NCBI RefSeq assembly: GCF_051380735.1
Contig: NZ_JBNYXQ010000002.1
Span: 310,001-374,000, forward strand
Source of the DNA: Janthinobacterium sp051380735
GTDB lineage: Bacteria > Pseudomonadota > Gammaproteobacteria > Burkholderiales > Burkholderiaceae_D
Direction of reading: 5' to 3'
DNA: 64,000 bases
Under the pieces are notes generated by a model. It saw nothing but the letters and a program-made list of their open reading frames with translations. It made no database searches and had not been told where the DNA came from. Below, in pieces: positions 7,937 to 16,339 of the stretch. The position numbers were made by a program, and so were the translations under genes. Numbering within the stretch: the first letter of the stretch is position 1; each line of letters opens with the position of its first letter.

Positions 7937-8368
7937 ATGGAATTGAATACTATTGCACCAGCCGAAGGCGCCAAGCACTACAAGCGTCGCGTCGGTCGCG
8001 GTATCGGATCAGGTATCGGCAAAACTGCCGGTCGTGGTCACAAGGGTCAGAAATCGCGTTCGGGCGGCTTTCATAAAGTCGGTTTCGAAGGCGGTCAGAT
8101 GCCTCTGCAACGCCGTCTGCCTAAGCGCGGTTTCAAATCGATGCACGCAACCTTCAAAGCTGAAGTGCGCCTGTCCGATCTGAACAACCTGGCTGTTGGC
8201 GATGTCGACATTCTGGTCTTGAAGCAAGCTGGCGTTCTGGGCGTGTTGGCCCGTGACGTGCGCGTGATCTTGTCCGGCGAAATCACCAAAGCGGTGAATT
8301 TGAAGGGCTTGAAAGTGTCCGCTGGCGCGAAAGCAGCCATCGAAGCAGCCGGCGGCTCGGTAGCCTGA
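7937..8368 (+). CDS. rplO: 50S ribosomal protein L15
   Basis: L15, 143 residues, a late-assembling 23S-binding protein. The Gly/Arg/Lys-rich N-terminal extension (KRRVGRGIGSGIGKTAGRG) is characteristic. CGGAG lies before the ATG. secY follows after 32 bases, as is usual for spc blocks. Confidence 0.97.
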   Translation: MELNTIAPAEGAKHYKRRVGRGIGSGIGKTAGRGHKGQKSRSGGFHKVGFEGGQMPLQRRLPKRGFKSMHATFKAEVRLSDLNNLAVGDVDILVLKQAGVLGVLARDVRVILSGEITKAVNLKGLKVSAGAKAAIEAAGGSVA

Positions 8369-8400
8369 GTTGACCGCTAACAGCTTGATCGGAGCGAAAA

Positions 8401-9735
8401 TTGGCGACTAATCCACAACTTGCTAAAAGTGCAGCAGCTGGTTTCCCTTGGGGGCGGCTCTGGTTTTTGCTTGGCGCATTGGTGGTTTATCGTATCGGTG
8501 CTCACGTCCCGGTTCCCGGGATTGACCCGACACAATTAGCCTCGCTGTTCAAGGAGCACGAAGGCGGCGTTCTGGGCATGTTCAACATGTTCTCGGGCGG
8601 TGCCTTGTCTCGCTTTACAGTGTTTGCGCTGGGTATCATGCCTTATATCTCGGCCTCGATCATCATGCAATTGCTGTCGATCGTGTCACCGCAGATGGAA
8701 GCGTTGAAAAAAGAAGGCGAAGCAGGCCGTCGCAAGATCACCCAGTACACCCGGTATTTCACGGTTGCGCTGGCACTGTTTCAAGCGTTGGGTATTGCAG
8801 TCGCACTGGAGTCGCAGCCTGGTCTGGTGTTGGAACCTGGTCTTGCATTCCGCTTCGTGACGGTCGTTACTTTGTTGACCGGAACAATGTTTTTGATGTG
8901 GTTGGGTGAGCAGATTACCGAGCGTGGCTTGGGTAACGGCATCTCGATCATCATTTTTGCCGGTATTGCAGCAGGTCTGCCTTCCGCACTGGGTGGTTTG
9001 TTCAGCCTGGTATCGAATGGTTCGATCGGCAGCTTGGGCGCGATCTTCATCGTGCTGCTGGTAGCACTGGTAACGTTCTTCGTCGTCTTTGTCGAACGTG
9101 GTCAGCGCAAAATATTGGTCAATTACGCGAAGCGCCAGGTAGGCAACAAGATTTATGGCGGTCAAACCAGCCATTTGCCGTTGAAGCTGAACATGGCCGG
9201 CGTGATCCCGCCGATCTTTGCTTCTTCGATCATCTTGTTTCCGGCCACTATCGTGGACTGGTTTTCAAAGGGCGCCGATAACGCTAACCCTGCGGTGCGG
9301 TTCCTGAAAGATTTGGCAGCATCGATGGGGCCTGGTGAGCCTATCCATGCGCTGTTGTACGCAGTGGCGATCGTGTTTTTCTGTTTCTTCTATACAGCGC
9401 TGGTATTTAACAGCAAGGAAACAGCGGATAACTTGAAGAAAAGCGGTGCGTTCATTCCCGGGATCCGTCCAGGTGAACAGACAGCCCGTTACATCGACAA
9501 GATCCTGACGCGTTTGACACTTGCCGGCGCAGTCTACATCACCCTGGTGTGTTTATTGCCGGAATTTATGCAAGCCCAGTGGAAAGTACCATTCTATTTT
9601 GGCGGTACTTCCTTGTTGATTATTGTAGTTGTCACCATGGATTTCATGGCGCAAGTACAAAATTATGTGATGTCGCAGCAATATGACTCGCTGCTGCGCA
9701 AAGCTAATTTCAAGGGCGGGATTCCGACGCGTTAA
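8401..9735 (+). CDS. secY: Preprotein translocase subunit SecY
   Basis: SecY, 444 residues, is the channel of the SecYEG translocon in the inner membrane. About ten hydrophobic segments are visible. FWRLW-type residues near the first segment, the GALSRFTVFALGIMPYISASI plug/segment 2 region and the cytoplasmic RQVGNKIYGGQTSHLPLK loop all fit the family. The start is an unusual TTG at 8401, with GGAGCG at 8391-8396; no in-frame ATG fits the family N-terminus. Confidence 0.97.
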   Translation: MATNPQLAKSAAAGFPWGRLWFLLGALVVYRIGAHVPVPGIDPTQLASLFKEHEGGVLGMFNMFSGGALSRFTVFALGIMPYISASIIMQLLSIVSPQMEALKKEGEAGRRKITQYTRYFTVALALFQALGIAVALESQPGLVLEPGLAFRFVTVVTLLTGTMFLMWLGEQITERGLGNGISIIIFAGIAAGLPSALGGLFSLVSNGSIGSLGAIFIVLLVALVTFFVVFVERGQRKILVNYAKRQVGNKIYGGQTSHLPLKLNMAGVIPPIFASSIILFPATIVDWFSKGADNANPAVRFLKDLAASMGPGEPIHALLYAVAIVFFCFFYTALVFNSKETADNLKKSGAFIPGIRPGEQTARYIDKILTRLTLAGAVYITLVCLLPEFMQAQWKVPFYFGGTSLLIIVVVTMDFMAQVQNYVMSQQYDSLLRKANFKGGIPTR

Positions 9736-9753
9736 GCGCGGTAAGCACATCGA

Positions 9754-9972
9754 ATGGCAAAAGACGACGTCATACAGATGCAGGGAGAGATTCTTGAGAA
9801 TCTTCCAAATGCAACATTTCGAGTGAAGCTGGAGAACGGACACGTGGTGCTCGGGCATATTTCAGGTAAAATGCGGATGAATTATATTCGCATTCTCCCT
9901 GGAGACAAGGTGACGGTGGAGTTGACGCCGTACGACCTGAGCCGAGCCCGCATTGTGTTCCGAACCAAGTAA
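9754..9972 (+). CDS. infA: Translation initiation factor IF-1
   Basis: IF-1, 72 residues, a single S1/OB-fold domain that occupies the 30S A site during initiation. MAKDDVIQMQGEI and the GHISGKMRMNYIRILPGD segment are near-invariant. Its place between secY and rpmJ is common in betaproteobacteria. No strong Shine-Dalgarno sequence is seen before the ATG. Confidence 0.97.
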   Translation: MAKDDVIQMQGEILENLPNATFRVKLENGHVVLGHISGKMRMNYIRILPGDKVTVELTPYDLSRARIVFRTK

Positions 9973-10014
9973 CACAGTGAATCAAACCAAAGAAGCGAAA
10001 GAAAGAGCCCAAAA

Positions 10015-10128
10015 ATGAAAGTTCTCGCATCAGTCAAGCGGATCTGCCGCAACTGCAAGATCATCAAGCGCAAAGGCGTAGTCCGCGTAATCTGCGTGGA
10101 ACCACGTCACAAGCAGCGTCAAGGTTAA
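10015..10128 (+). CDS. rpmJ: 50S ribosomal protein L36 (zinc-binding form)
   Basis: L36, 37 residues, MKVLASVKRICRNCK followed by a basic core. The zinc ligands are all present: Cys11, Cys14, Cys27 and His32, so this is the C+ form. It closes the spc block and lies 14 bases before rpsM. Confidence 0.96.
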   Translation: MKVLASVKRICRNCKIIKRKGVVRVICVEPRHKQRQG

Positions 10129-10142
10129 TCGAGGAATAACAA

Positions 10143-10508
10143 ATGGCACGTATTGCAGGGGTTAATATCCCAAATCATCAGCATACCGTTATCGGCCTGA
10201 CGGCCATCTACGGTGTTGGCCGTCCACGCGCAGAGAAAATCTGTGCATCGACCGGTGTAGCAACCAACAAAAAGATCAAAGATCTGGATGACAGCGAACT
10301 GGAAAAACTGCGCGATGAAGTAGGTAAATTCATCGTCGAAGGCGATCTGCGTCGTGAACTGTCCATGAACATCAAGCGTTTGATGGATCTGGGTTGCTAC
10401 CGCGGCATGCGTCATCGCAAGGGTCTGCCTTGCCGTGGCCAGCGTACGCGTACGAACGCACGTACCCGCAAGGGACCGCGTAAAGCCGCTCAATCGCTGA
10501 AAAAATAA
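10143..10508 (+). CDS. rpsM: 30S ribosomal protein S13
   Basis: S13, 121 residues, in the 30S head, with a basic C-terminal tail that touches tRNA. MARIAGVNIPNHQH and the RGMRHRKGLPCRGQRTRTNAR motif are diagnostic. It is the first gene of the alpha block. Confidence 0.97.
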   Translation: MARIAGVNIPNHQHTVIGLTAIYGVGRPRAEKICASTGVATNKKIKDLDDSELEKLRDEVGKFIVEGDLRRELSMNIKRLMDLGCYRGMRHRKGLPCRGQRTRTNARTRKGPRKAAQSLKK

Positions 10509-10525
10509 TCCGCTAGGGAATAATT

Positions 10526-10930
10526 ATGGCCAAGTCGCAAAATAACGCCGCATCAGCACGCGTGCGTAAAAAAGTTAAAAAGAACGTCGCTGAAGGCATC
10601 GCACATGTCCACGCTTCGTTCAATAACACCATCATTACCATCACCGATCGTCAAGGCAATGCCTTGTCGTGGGCTACTTCCGGCGGTGCAGGCTTCAAGG
10701 GTTCGCGTAAATCGACCCCATTTGCAGCGCAGGTCGCCGCAGAAGCCGCTGGTAAAGTGGCAGTTGAGTGTGGCGTGAAGAACCTGGAAGTACGTATCAA
10801 GGGTCCAGGTCCTGGTCGTGAATCCGCTGTTCGCGCGCTGAACAACCTGGGCATCAAGATCACCGAGATCCAGGACGTGACGCCGGTACCGCACAACGGT
10901 TGCCGTCCACCGAAACGTCGTCGTATCTAA
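10526..10930 (+). CDS. rpsK: 30S ribosomal protein S11
   Basis: S11, 134 residues, on the 30S platform near the mRNA exit. HVHASFNNTIITITDRQGN and the C-terminal TPVPHNGCRPPKRRRI are invariant landmarks. Hairpin structures follow its stop codon. Confidence 0.97.
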   Translation: MAKSQNNAASARVRKKVKKNVAEGIAHVHASFNNTIITITDRQGNALSWATSGGAGFKGSRKSTPFAAQVAAEAAGKVAVECGVKNLEVRIKGPGPGRESAVRALNNLGIKITEIQDVTPVPHNGCRPPKRRRI

Positions 10931-10975
10931 GACAGTACTGCAGAGGGCGCTTCGGCGCCAGCTGCTGTCTTGTTT
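10931..10975 (+). terminator. Hairpin after rpsK, probable weak terminator
   Basis: GGCGC at 10946-10950 and GCGCC at 10955-10959 enclose TTCG. The outer GACAG (10931-10935) and CTGTC (10965-10969) can pair as well. The following TTGTTTGTTG is T-rich but interrupted. Confidence 0.5.
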
Positions 10976-11049
10976 GTTGTATTGAGTACAGTTGTGTGAA
11001 AACGCTGGAGCAGGGAGCCGGAAACGGTTATACTGCCCGGCTGTTCTTG

Positions 11050-11077
11050 CCTGTCAAATTGTATTTGACGGGTTTTT
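11050..11077 (+). terminator. Intrinsic terminator between rpsK and rpsD
   Basis: CCTGTCAAAT (11050-11059) pairs with ATTTGACGGG (11063-11072) with one G-T wobble, followed by five T. A TATACT box at 11029-11034 lies just upstream, so a very short transcript ending here is conceivable. Confidence 0.8.
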
Positions 11078-11187
11078 CGTTTTCAGCCACCGTCTGATTG
11101 CAAGTGAGTCAGACTAGCGCCTAACCGCATCAGTGTGTTTGATCATGCATGTGGCTGGGGCGTTATCATTTAAAAAAAGGAAGTCTC

Positions 11188-11811
11188 GTGGCACGTTATA
11201 TCGGACCTAAAGCAAAACTCTCCCGCCGTGAAGGTACTGACCTGTTCCTGAAGAGCGCACGTCGCTCGCTCGACAGCAAGTGCAAACTGGACGTCAAACC
11301 AGGCCAGCACGGTGTCAAATCCGGCGCCCGCACCTCGGACTACGGTAACCAACTGCGCGAAAAGCAAAAAGTCAAGCGCATGTACGGCGTGCTGGAACGT
11401 CAATTCCGCCGTTACTTCGCTGAAGCAGACCGTCGTAAAGGCAACACCGGCGAAACGCTGTTGAAGTTGCTGGAAACGCGTCTGGACAACGTTTGCTACC
11501 GCATGGGCTTTGGCTCGACCCGCGCTGAAGCGCGTCAACTGGTCAGCCACAAAGCGTTCACCGTGAACGGTATCGTTGTCAACATCGCTTCGTACTCGGT
11601 CAAAGTCGGCGACATCATCGCTGTTCGTGAAAAATCGAAAAAGCAAGTGCGTATCGTTGAAGCACTGTCGCTGGCCGAACAAGTTGGTATGCCTAGCTGG
11701 GTTTCGGTTGATGCCAAGAAAATGGAAGGTACGTTCAAGTCCCTGCCAGAGCGTAACGAAATCGCCAACGACGTCAACGAATCGCTGATCGTCGAGCTGT
11801 ACTCGCGTTAA
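11188..11811 (+). CDS. rpsD: 30S ribosomal protein S4
   Basis: S4, 207 residues, a primary 16S assembly protein and, in E. coli, the translational repressor of the alpha operon. The start is GTG at 11188 (MARYIGPKAKLSRREG), with AAGGAAG at 11177-11183; the open frame begins further upstream but does not match the family there. The S4 RNA-binding domain is around residues 95-160. The gene is flanked by terminators on both sides. Confidence 0.97.
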   Translation: MARYIGPKAKLSRREGTDLFLKSARRSLDSKCKLDVKPGQHGVKSGARTSDYGNQLREKQKVKRMYGVLERQFRRYFAEADRRKGNTGETLLKLLETRLDNVCYRMGFGSTRAEARQLVSHKAFTVNGIVVNIASYSVKVGDIIAVREKSKKQVRIVEALSLAEQVGMPSWVSVDAKKMEGTFKSLPERNEIANDVNESLIVELYSR

Positions 11812-11832
11812 TAGCAGTCAGTAGCAATATCC

Positions 11833-11864
11833 CGCCCACTCGTTTTTTTGCGAGTGGGCGTTTT
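11833..11864 (+). terminator. Intrinsic terminator between rpsD and rpoA
   Basis: A perfect ten-base stem, CGCCCACTCG at 11833-11842 and CGAGTGGGCG at 11851-11860, is followed by TTTT. It lies 22 bases after the rpsD stop. Confidence 0.85.
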
Positions 11865-11921
11865 ACTAATGCCATCAGCCTTATCGGCGTAACGAGCCGA
11901 GGGTATTGAAAAGGACATTTC

Positions 11922-12899
11922 ATGCAAAACAGTTTGTTGAAGCCACGTATTATCGATGTTGAAGCTCTCGGTGCAGGTCACGCCAAAGTCGTGATGGAAC
12001 CGTTCGAGCGCGGCTATGGCCACACATTGGGTAACGCGTTGCGCCGCGTTCTGCTGTCGTCGATGGTTGGCTACGCGCCTACCGAAGTGACGATCGCCGG
12101 CGTCGTCCACGAATATTCCTCCCTCGATGGCGTGCAAGAAGACGTCGTCGATCTGTTGCTGAACTTGAAGGGTGTGGTTTTCAAAGTCCACAACCGCGAT
12201 TCGGTAACCCTGACCCTGAAAAAAGAAGGCGAAGGCGCGATCCTGGCCTCCGACATCGACCTGCCGCATGACGTCGAACTGATCAACCCTGATCACGTGA
12301 TCGCCCACCTGACCGCCGGTGGCAAGCTGGACATGCAGATCAAGGTTGAAAAAGGCCGCGGCTACGTTCCTGGTAACGTTCGTCGCCTGTCGGAAGACAC
12401 CAACAAGACCATCGGTCGCATCATCCTGGACGCTTCGTTCTCGCCAGTGCGCCGCGTGTCGTACTTCGTTGAATCGGCTCGTGTCGAACAGCGTACTGAC
12501 CTGGACAAGCTGATCATCAACATCGAAACCAACGGCGTGATTTCGCCGGAAGAAGCGATCCGCCAGTCGGCCCGCGTCCTGGTGGACCAGTTGAATGTAT
12601 TCGCCGCCCTGGAAGGCACGGAAGCCGCCGCAGAAGCACCATCGCGCGCTCCGTTGGTCGATCCTATCCTGCTGCGTCCAGTCGACGACCTGGAGTTGAC
12701 CGTGCGTTCGGCCAACTGCCTGAAAGCCGAAAATATCTACTACATCGGCGACCTGATCCAGCGTTCGGAAAACGAGCTGCTGAAGACGCCGAACCTGGGC
12801 CGCAAGTCCCTGAACGAAATCAAGGAAGTGCTGGCATCGCGCGGCCTGACCTTGGGCATGAAGCTGGAAAACTGGCCGCCTGCAGGACTTGAAAAGTAA
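11922..12899 (+). CDS. rpoA: DNA-directed RNA polymerase subunit alpha
   Basis: RpoA, 325 residues. The N-terminal dimerisation domain (about 1-230) includes ERGYGHTLGNALRRVLLSS. The C-terminal domain, which contacts UP elements and activators, includes LELTVRSANCLKAENI and PNLGRKSLNEIKEVLASRG. AAAGGAC precedes the ATG. Terminators lie both before and after it, unlike the uninterrupted alpha operon of E. coli. Confidence 0.98.
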   Translation: MQNSLLKPRIIDVEALGAGHAKVVMEPFERGYGHTLGNALRRVLLSSMVGYAPTEVTIAGVVHEYSSLDGVQEDVVDLLLNLKGVVFKVHNRDSVTLTLKKEGEGAILASDIDLPHDVELINPDHVIAHLTAGGKLDMQIKVEKGRGYVPGNVRRLSEDTNKTIGRIILDASFSPVRRVSYFVESARVEQRTDLDKLIINIETNGVISPEEAIRQSARVLVDQLNVFAALEGTEAAAEAPSRAPLVDPILLRPVDDLELTVRSANCLKAENIYYIGDLIQRSENELLKTPNLGRKSLNEIKEVLASRGLTLGMKLENWPPAGLEK

Positions 12900-12937
12900 T
12901 TCGTGGAAAAGTAATTGCAGTAAAATTGCAGCAAACT

Positions 12938-12970
12938 GCCTGGGACAGGTGTCCCAGGCTTTTATTTTTG
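12938..12970 (+). terminator. Intrinsic terminator between rpoA and rplQ
   Basis: GCCTGGGAC (12938-12946) and GTCCCAGGC (12951-12959) form a perfect nine-base stem with loop AGGT, followed by TTTTATTTTT. This is one of the strongest terminators in the window. Confidence 0.88.
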
Positions 12971-13053
12971 AAAGTCCAAACCGGCCCGCGATGCAGCGTC
13001 AAGCAGCATCGATCGAAGAGCTGGATTTAAACTCACTACCGAAAGGATTTATC

Positions 13054-13446
13054 ATGCGTCACGGTCACGGCCTTCGTAAACTGAATCGTACTTCTTCCCA
13101 CCGTCTGGCAATGCTGCGCAACATGACAGTATCGCTGCTGCGTCACGAAGCGATCAAAACCACCCTGCCAAAAGCAAAAGAACTGCGCCGCGTTGTCGAG
13201 CCAATTCTGACCATCGGCAAAACCGATACGCTGGCAAACAAGCGTCTGGCATTCAACCGTCTGCGCGACCGTGAAATGGTCGTCAAACTGTTCGCTGAAC
13301 TGGGCCCGCGTTATGCCAACCGTAACGGTGGTTATGTGCGTATCCTGAAAATGGGCTTCCGCGTCGGCGACAATGCTCCTATGGCATTCGTTGAACTGAT
13401 GGATCGTCCAGATACGACCGAAGCAGTTGAAGTAGCTGGCGAGTAA
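13054..13446 (+). CDS. rplQ: 50S ribosomal protein L17
   Basis: L17, 130 residues. MRHGHGLRKLNRTSSHRLAM is the invariant start, and AAAGGA lies at 13042-13047. The open frame extends upstream into rpoA and the terminator, which is not coding. This is the last gene of the alpha block. Confidence 0.97.
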   Translation: MRHGHGLRKLNRTSSHRLAMLRNMTVSLLRHEAIKTTLPKAKELRRVVEPILTIGKTDTLANKRLAFNRLRDREMVVKLFAELGPRYANRNGGYVRILKMGFRVGDNAPMAFVELMDRPDTTEAVEVAGE

Positions 13447-13465
13447 TCCCGGTTACCGCTTCAGG

Positions 13466-13494
13466 AAAAGCCAGGCCTAGCCTGGCTTTTTTGC
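13466..13494 (+). terminator. Intrinsic terminator after rplQ
   Basis: AAAAGCCAGG at 13466-13475 pairs with CCTGGCTTTT at 13481-13490, giving an A-stem-T structure that could work on both strands. It ends the ribosomal protein region. Confidence 0.85.
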
Positions 13495-13592
13495 TTTCTG
13501 CTGCAGCCAGCTCGGCCGCGGTGTACTATTCTGCTTTCGCGCCGGTCCCGCATGCCCGCGCGGCTCTCAGTCGAATGGTCAAAAAGGTCGTC

Positions 13593-15542
13593 ATGTTCCG
13601 TTTCTCTCCCGGCGCCACGCCGTCTTCTCGCTTATCCATCTGGTTTGCCGCCTGCCTGCTGCTGTTGATCGCCATGTTCAGCGCCGGCCACGCCCGCGCC
13701 GACGATGAATTCCTCGACCCCGAATTGGCGTTCAAGTTTTCCGCCCGCATGCAGGACCCGTCGACCATCGCGGTGACCTATGTTATCGCCGATGGCTACT
13801 ATATGTACCATGAGCGCTTCAAGTTCGAGGCCACCGGCGCCACCCTGGGCGAACCCGTATTCCCGAAGGGCAAGGTCAAGTTCGATGAAACTTTCCAGAA
13901 GAATGTCGAGACCTTCCGCCACACGCTGACCATTACCATTCCGGTGCAGGCCAATGGCGCCTTCACGCTCAAATCGACCGGCCAGGGTTGCTCGGACAAG
14001 GGCTTGTGCTATGCGCCGCAGGATGCCACGGCGAAACTGACCGGCGCCGGTGGCCAGAGCATGGCGCCAGGCGCCGCCGTATCGAAATTCGCGCTGCCGG
14101 CCGCGCCGGCCGTCGACACTGCCGCCGTCAACGGCCCGCAGGCGCAGGCGTCGCCGGGCGTGTCCGTGATGAGCATTCCACAGGCTAATATCACCAGCAC
14201 GCCGGACCCCGTCGCGGTGCCGCCAGCGCCGGTGGGTGCTCCCGCTCTTGCCGCTGTGCCTGCCGCAACAGACATGGGCAGCATCGAATCGGCATTAAAA
14301 GGCGGCAAGCTGCTGGTGATCGTGCCGCTGTTCATGCTGCTGGGCCTGGGCCTGGCGTTCACGCCGTGCGTGTTGCCGATGGTGCCTATCCTGTCGTCGA
14401 TTATCGTTGGCGATGGCGGCAAGGTCAGCCGCTCGCGCGGCCTGCTGCTGTCGCTGACCTACGCGCTTGGCATGGCCATCGTCTATACGGCGCTTGGCGT
14501 GGCGGCTGGCCTGGCCGGCGAAGGCCTGGCGGCCAAGCTGCAAAACCCGTGGGTGCTCGGTTTCTTTGCGCTGCTGATGGCGGGCCTGTCGCTGTCGATG
14601 TTCGGCTTTTATGAGCTGCAGGTGCCGGCTTTCTTGCAGGGCAAGCTGACCACGGTGTCGAACCAGCAATCGTCAGGCCGCCTGGCGGGCGTGTTCGTGA
14701 TGGGTGCGATCTCTGCCCTGATCGTCGGGCCGTGCGTGGCCGCGCCGCTGGCCGGCGCCTTGCTGTACATCAGCCAGACGCGCGACGTGGTGATCGGCGG
14801 CAGCGCGCTGTTTGCAATGGCGGTCGGCATGAGCGTGCCTTTGATACTGGTGGGGGTGTCGGCCGGCGCCTTGCTGCCGCGCGCCGGGGCCTGGATGGAC
14901 GCCGTAAAGCGTTTCTTTGGCGTGCTGCTGCTGGGCGTGGCCTGGTGGCTTGTGTCGCCGGTACTGCCCGGTGTGGTGCAGATGCTGGGCTGGACGGCGC
15001 TCTTTATCGGCTACGGCATGTATCTGCTGGTCGGTAAAAGTTCTTCGAACAACGCCTGGGTGGCCAAGGCCTTCGGCCTGATATTTGCCATCCTGGGTGC
15101 GGTACAACTGGTGGGCGCGGCAAGTGGTGGCCGCGATCCGCTGGCGCCATTGGCCCACCTGGGCGGCGGCCAGGTCCATCCGCATGCCTTTACACGCGTA
15201 AAAACCGTGGCCCAGCTTGACCAGGCGCTGGCACAGCTGAACGGCAAAACCGCCTTGCTTGATTTTTACGCCGACTGGTGCGTGTCGTGCAAGGAGATGG
15301 AAAAGCTGACCTTCGTGGCACCAGCCGTGCGCGACAAGATGGGCATGTCGGTACTGCTGCAGGTCGACGTGACGAGCAACGATGCGGACGACAAGGCCAT
15401 GCTGAAACGCTTCCAGCTGTTTGGCCCGCCCGGCATCATCATGTTCAATCCACAAGGCCAGGAGATACCGCATTCGCGTGTGATCGGCTTCCAGAACGCG
15501 GAAACCTTTCTGACGTCCCTGAAAAAGCTTGATGCAAAGTAA
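13593..15542 (+). CDS. dsbD: Thiol:disulfide interchange protein DsbD
   Basis: DsbD passes electrons from cytoplasmic thioredoxin to periplasmic thiol proteins. With the start at 13593 it has 649 residues: signal peptide (about 1-35), alpha domain with Cys133/Cys139 (CSDKGLC), eight hydrophobic segments with the transport pair Cys259 (FTPCVLP) and Cys381 (VGPCVAAPL), and a C-terminal thioredoxin domain with Cys563-Val-Ser-Cys566. AAGG lies before the chosen ATG; an ATG at 13575 is possible. In this setting it could serve cytochrome c maturation or DsbC. Confidence 0.93.
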   Translation: MFRFSPGATPSSRLSIWFAACLLLLIAMFSAGHARADDEFLDPELAFKFSARMQDPSTIAVTYVIADGYYMYHERFKFEATGATLGEPVFPKGKVKFDETFQKNVETFRHTLTITIPVQANGAFTLKSTGQGCSDKGLCYAPQDATAKLTGAGGQSMAPGAAVSKFALPAAPAVDTAAVNGPQAQASPGVSVMSIPQANITSTPDPVAVPPAPVGAPALAAVPAATDMGSIESALKGGKLLVIVPLFMLLGLGLAFTPCVLPMVPILSSIIVGDGGKVSRSRGLLLSLTYALGMAIVYTALGVAAGLAGEGLAAKLQNPWVLGFFALLMAGLSLSMFGFYELQVPAFLQGKLTTVSNQQSSGRLAGVFVMGAISALIVGPCVAAPLAGALLYISQTRDVVIGGSALFAMAVGMSVPLILVGVSAGALLPRAGAWMDAVKRFFGVLLLGVAWWLVSPVLPGVVQMLGWTALFIGYGMYLLVGKSSSNNAWVAKAFGLIFAILGAVQLVGAASGGRDPLAPLAHLGGGQVHPHAFTRVKTVAQLDQALAQLNGKTALLDFYADWCVSCKEMEKLTFVAPAVRDKMGMSVLLQVDVTSNDADDKAMLKRFQLFGPPGIIMFNPQGQEIPHSRVIGFQNAETFLTSLKKLDAK

Positions 15543-15567
15543 GCATCCACTTGCGTTGTCAATATTG

Positions 15568-15592
15568 AAAAGGCCTGCATTGCAGGCCTTTT
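15568..15592. terminator. Bidirectional terminator between dsbD and the Spy-like gene
   Basis: AAAAGGCCTGC (15568-15578) and GCAGGCCTTTT (15582-15592) form a perfect hairpin with loop ATT. It lies between two convergent genes and has A- and T-runs on either side. Confidence 0.85.
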
Positions 15593-15609
15593 GCTTGACA
15601 TCAACCGAT

Positions 15610-16152
15610 TCAGCCGACTTTAGGCTGTGGCCCATGCCCGCCGCGCGGACCATGGTGGCCACGCATGCCGCCATGCTTGCCACCTGGCACGCTGTCATCA
15701 AACACCTTCTGTTGCTCCGGCGTCAGCACGGCATAAAAAGTCTTCAATGACGCCAGACGGCTTTCCTGGCCGGCGATGCGTTCCTTCGACATGGCGATCC
15801 ATTGCTCCATGCGCTCTGGTGCCGACAGCTTGGCAAACGCTTCGCGCTTGGCCTTCCAGTCGCCGTTTGGCTTTTTCGGCGCGTTGGCAGCCGTGAAGGT
15901 GGCCCAGGCCGGTTCTTGGGCAGCGGTCAGCTTCAGCTTGTCATGCAGGCGTGCCTGGTATTTGGCCATGCGTTCGGCCGGGTTGCCACGATGCATGCGC
16001 TGACCATCGTGCATGGCTTTCGGGTTGCTGCTGGCGGCTGGTGCGCCGGCGGGGGCTTGCTGGGCGTGGACGGTCAGCGATGCGGCACCCATGCCGAGTA
16101 CGCTCAGCGCGATGACCAGGTGTTTGCGTACGGTGTGAAATGAGGTGTTCAT
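15610..16152 (-). CDS. Spy/CpxP-like periplasmic protein (LTxxQ motifs)
   Basis: A 180-residue protein with a signal peptide (MNTSFHTVRKHLVIALSVLG, cleavage probably after VHA). It carries two LTxxQ motifs, LTAAQ and LTPEQ, the hallmark of the CpxP/Spy family of periplasmic chaperones and stress sensors. The tail is rich in His and Gly (KHGGMRGHHGPRGGHG), which might bind metal. The start at 16152 has AAGGAAT upstream; an open extension to 16221 lacks support. It is divergent from the adjacent two-component genes and is probably their target. Confidence 0.8.
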   Translation of the reverse strand: MNTSFHTVRKHLVIALSVLGMGAASLTVHAQQAPAGAPAASSNPKAMHDGQRMHRGNPAERMAKYQARLHDKLKLTAAQEPAWATFTAANAPKKPNGDWKAKREAFAKLSAPERMEQWIAMSKERIAGQESRLASLKTFYAVLTPEQQKVFDDSVPGGKHGGMRGHHGPRGGHGPQPKVG

Positions 16153-16178
16153 CTGGATTCCTTTTATAAGTGAAAGAG

Positions 16179-16200
16179 CATGTGCATGTCTCTGCACATG
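16179..16200. promoter_or_regulatory. Inverted repeat in the Spy-like/regulator intergenic region
   Basis: CATGTGCA at 16179-16186 and TGCACATG at 16193-16200 form an eight-base perfect dyad with a six-base gap, 27 bases upstream of the Spy-like start. It could be a protein site or a 5' UTR hairpin of that gene. Confidence 0.4.
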
Positions 16201-16250
16201 AAACCAGTGTGGGCGCGCCATGTTTCTACCAAGTGTCCGCTGTCCGACAG

Positions 16251-16299
16251 TTTGTATCCGTATGTTTCGTCACATGGTCTATATACAAGACGATACAAA
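16251..16299. promoter_or_regulatory. Direct repeats resembling an OmpR-family response regulator site
   Basis: ATACAA occurs at 16283-16288 and again at 16293-16298, a ten-base spacing typical of OmpR-family tandem half-sites. A third, inverted copy (TTGTAT) lies at 16252-16257; TTTGTATC/GATACAAA at 16251-16258 and 16292-16299 also form a dyad. The cluster lies between the divergent Spy-like gene and the regulator gene. Binding by the adjacent regulator is inferred. Confidence 0.45.
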
Positions 16300-16339
16300 T
16301 GCGCTGTGCACGTCCCCCTGAAGTGGGGATAATTCAGTC

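Noticed and set aside
13491..13592. Longer N-terminus for DsbD
   Set aside because: It would begin inside the rplQ terminator; the shorter start at 13593 gives a normal signal peptide and has AAGG upstream.
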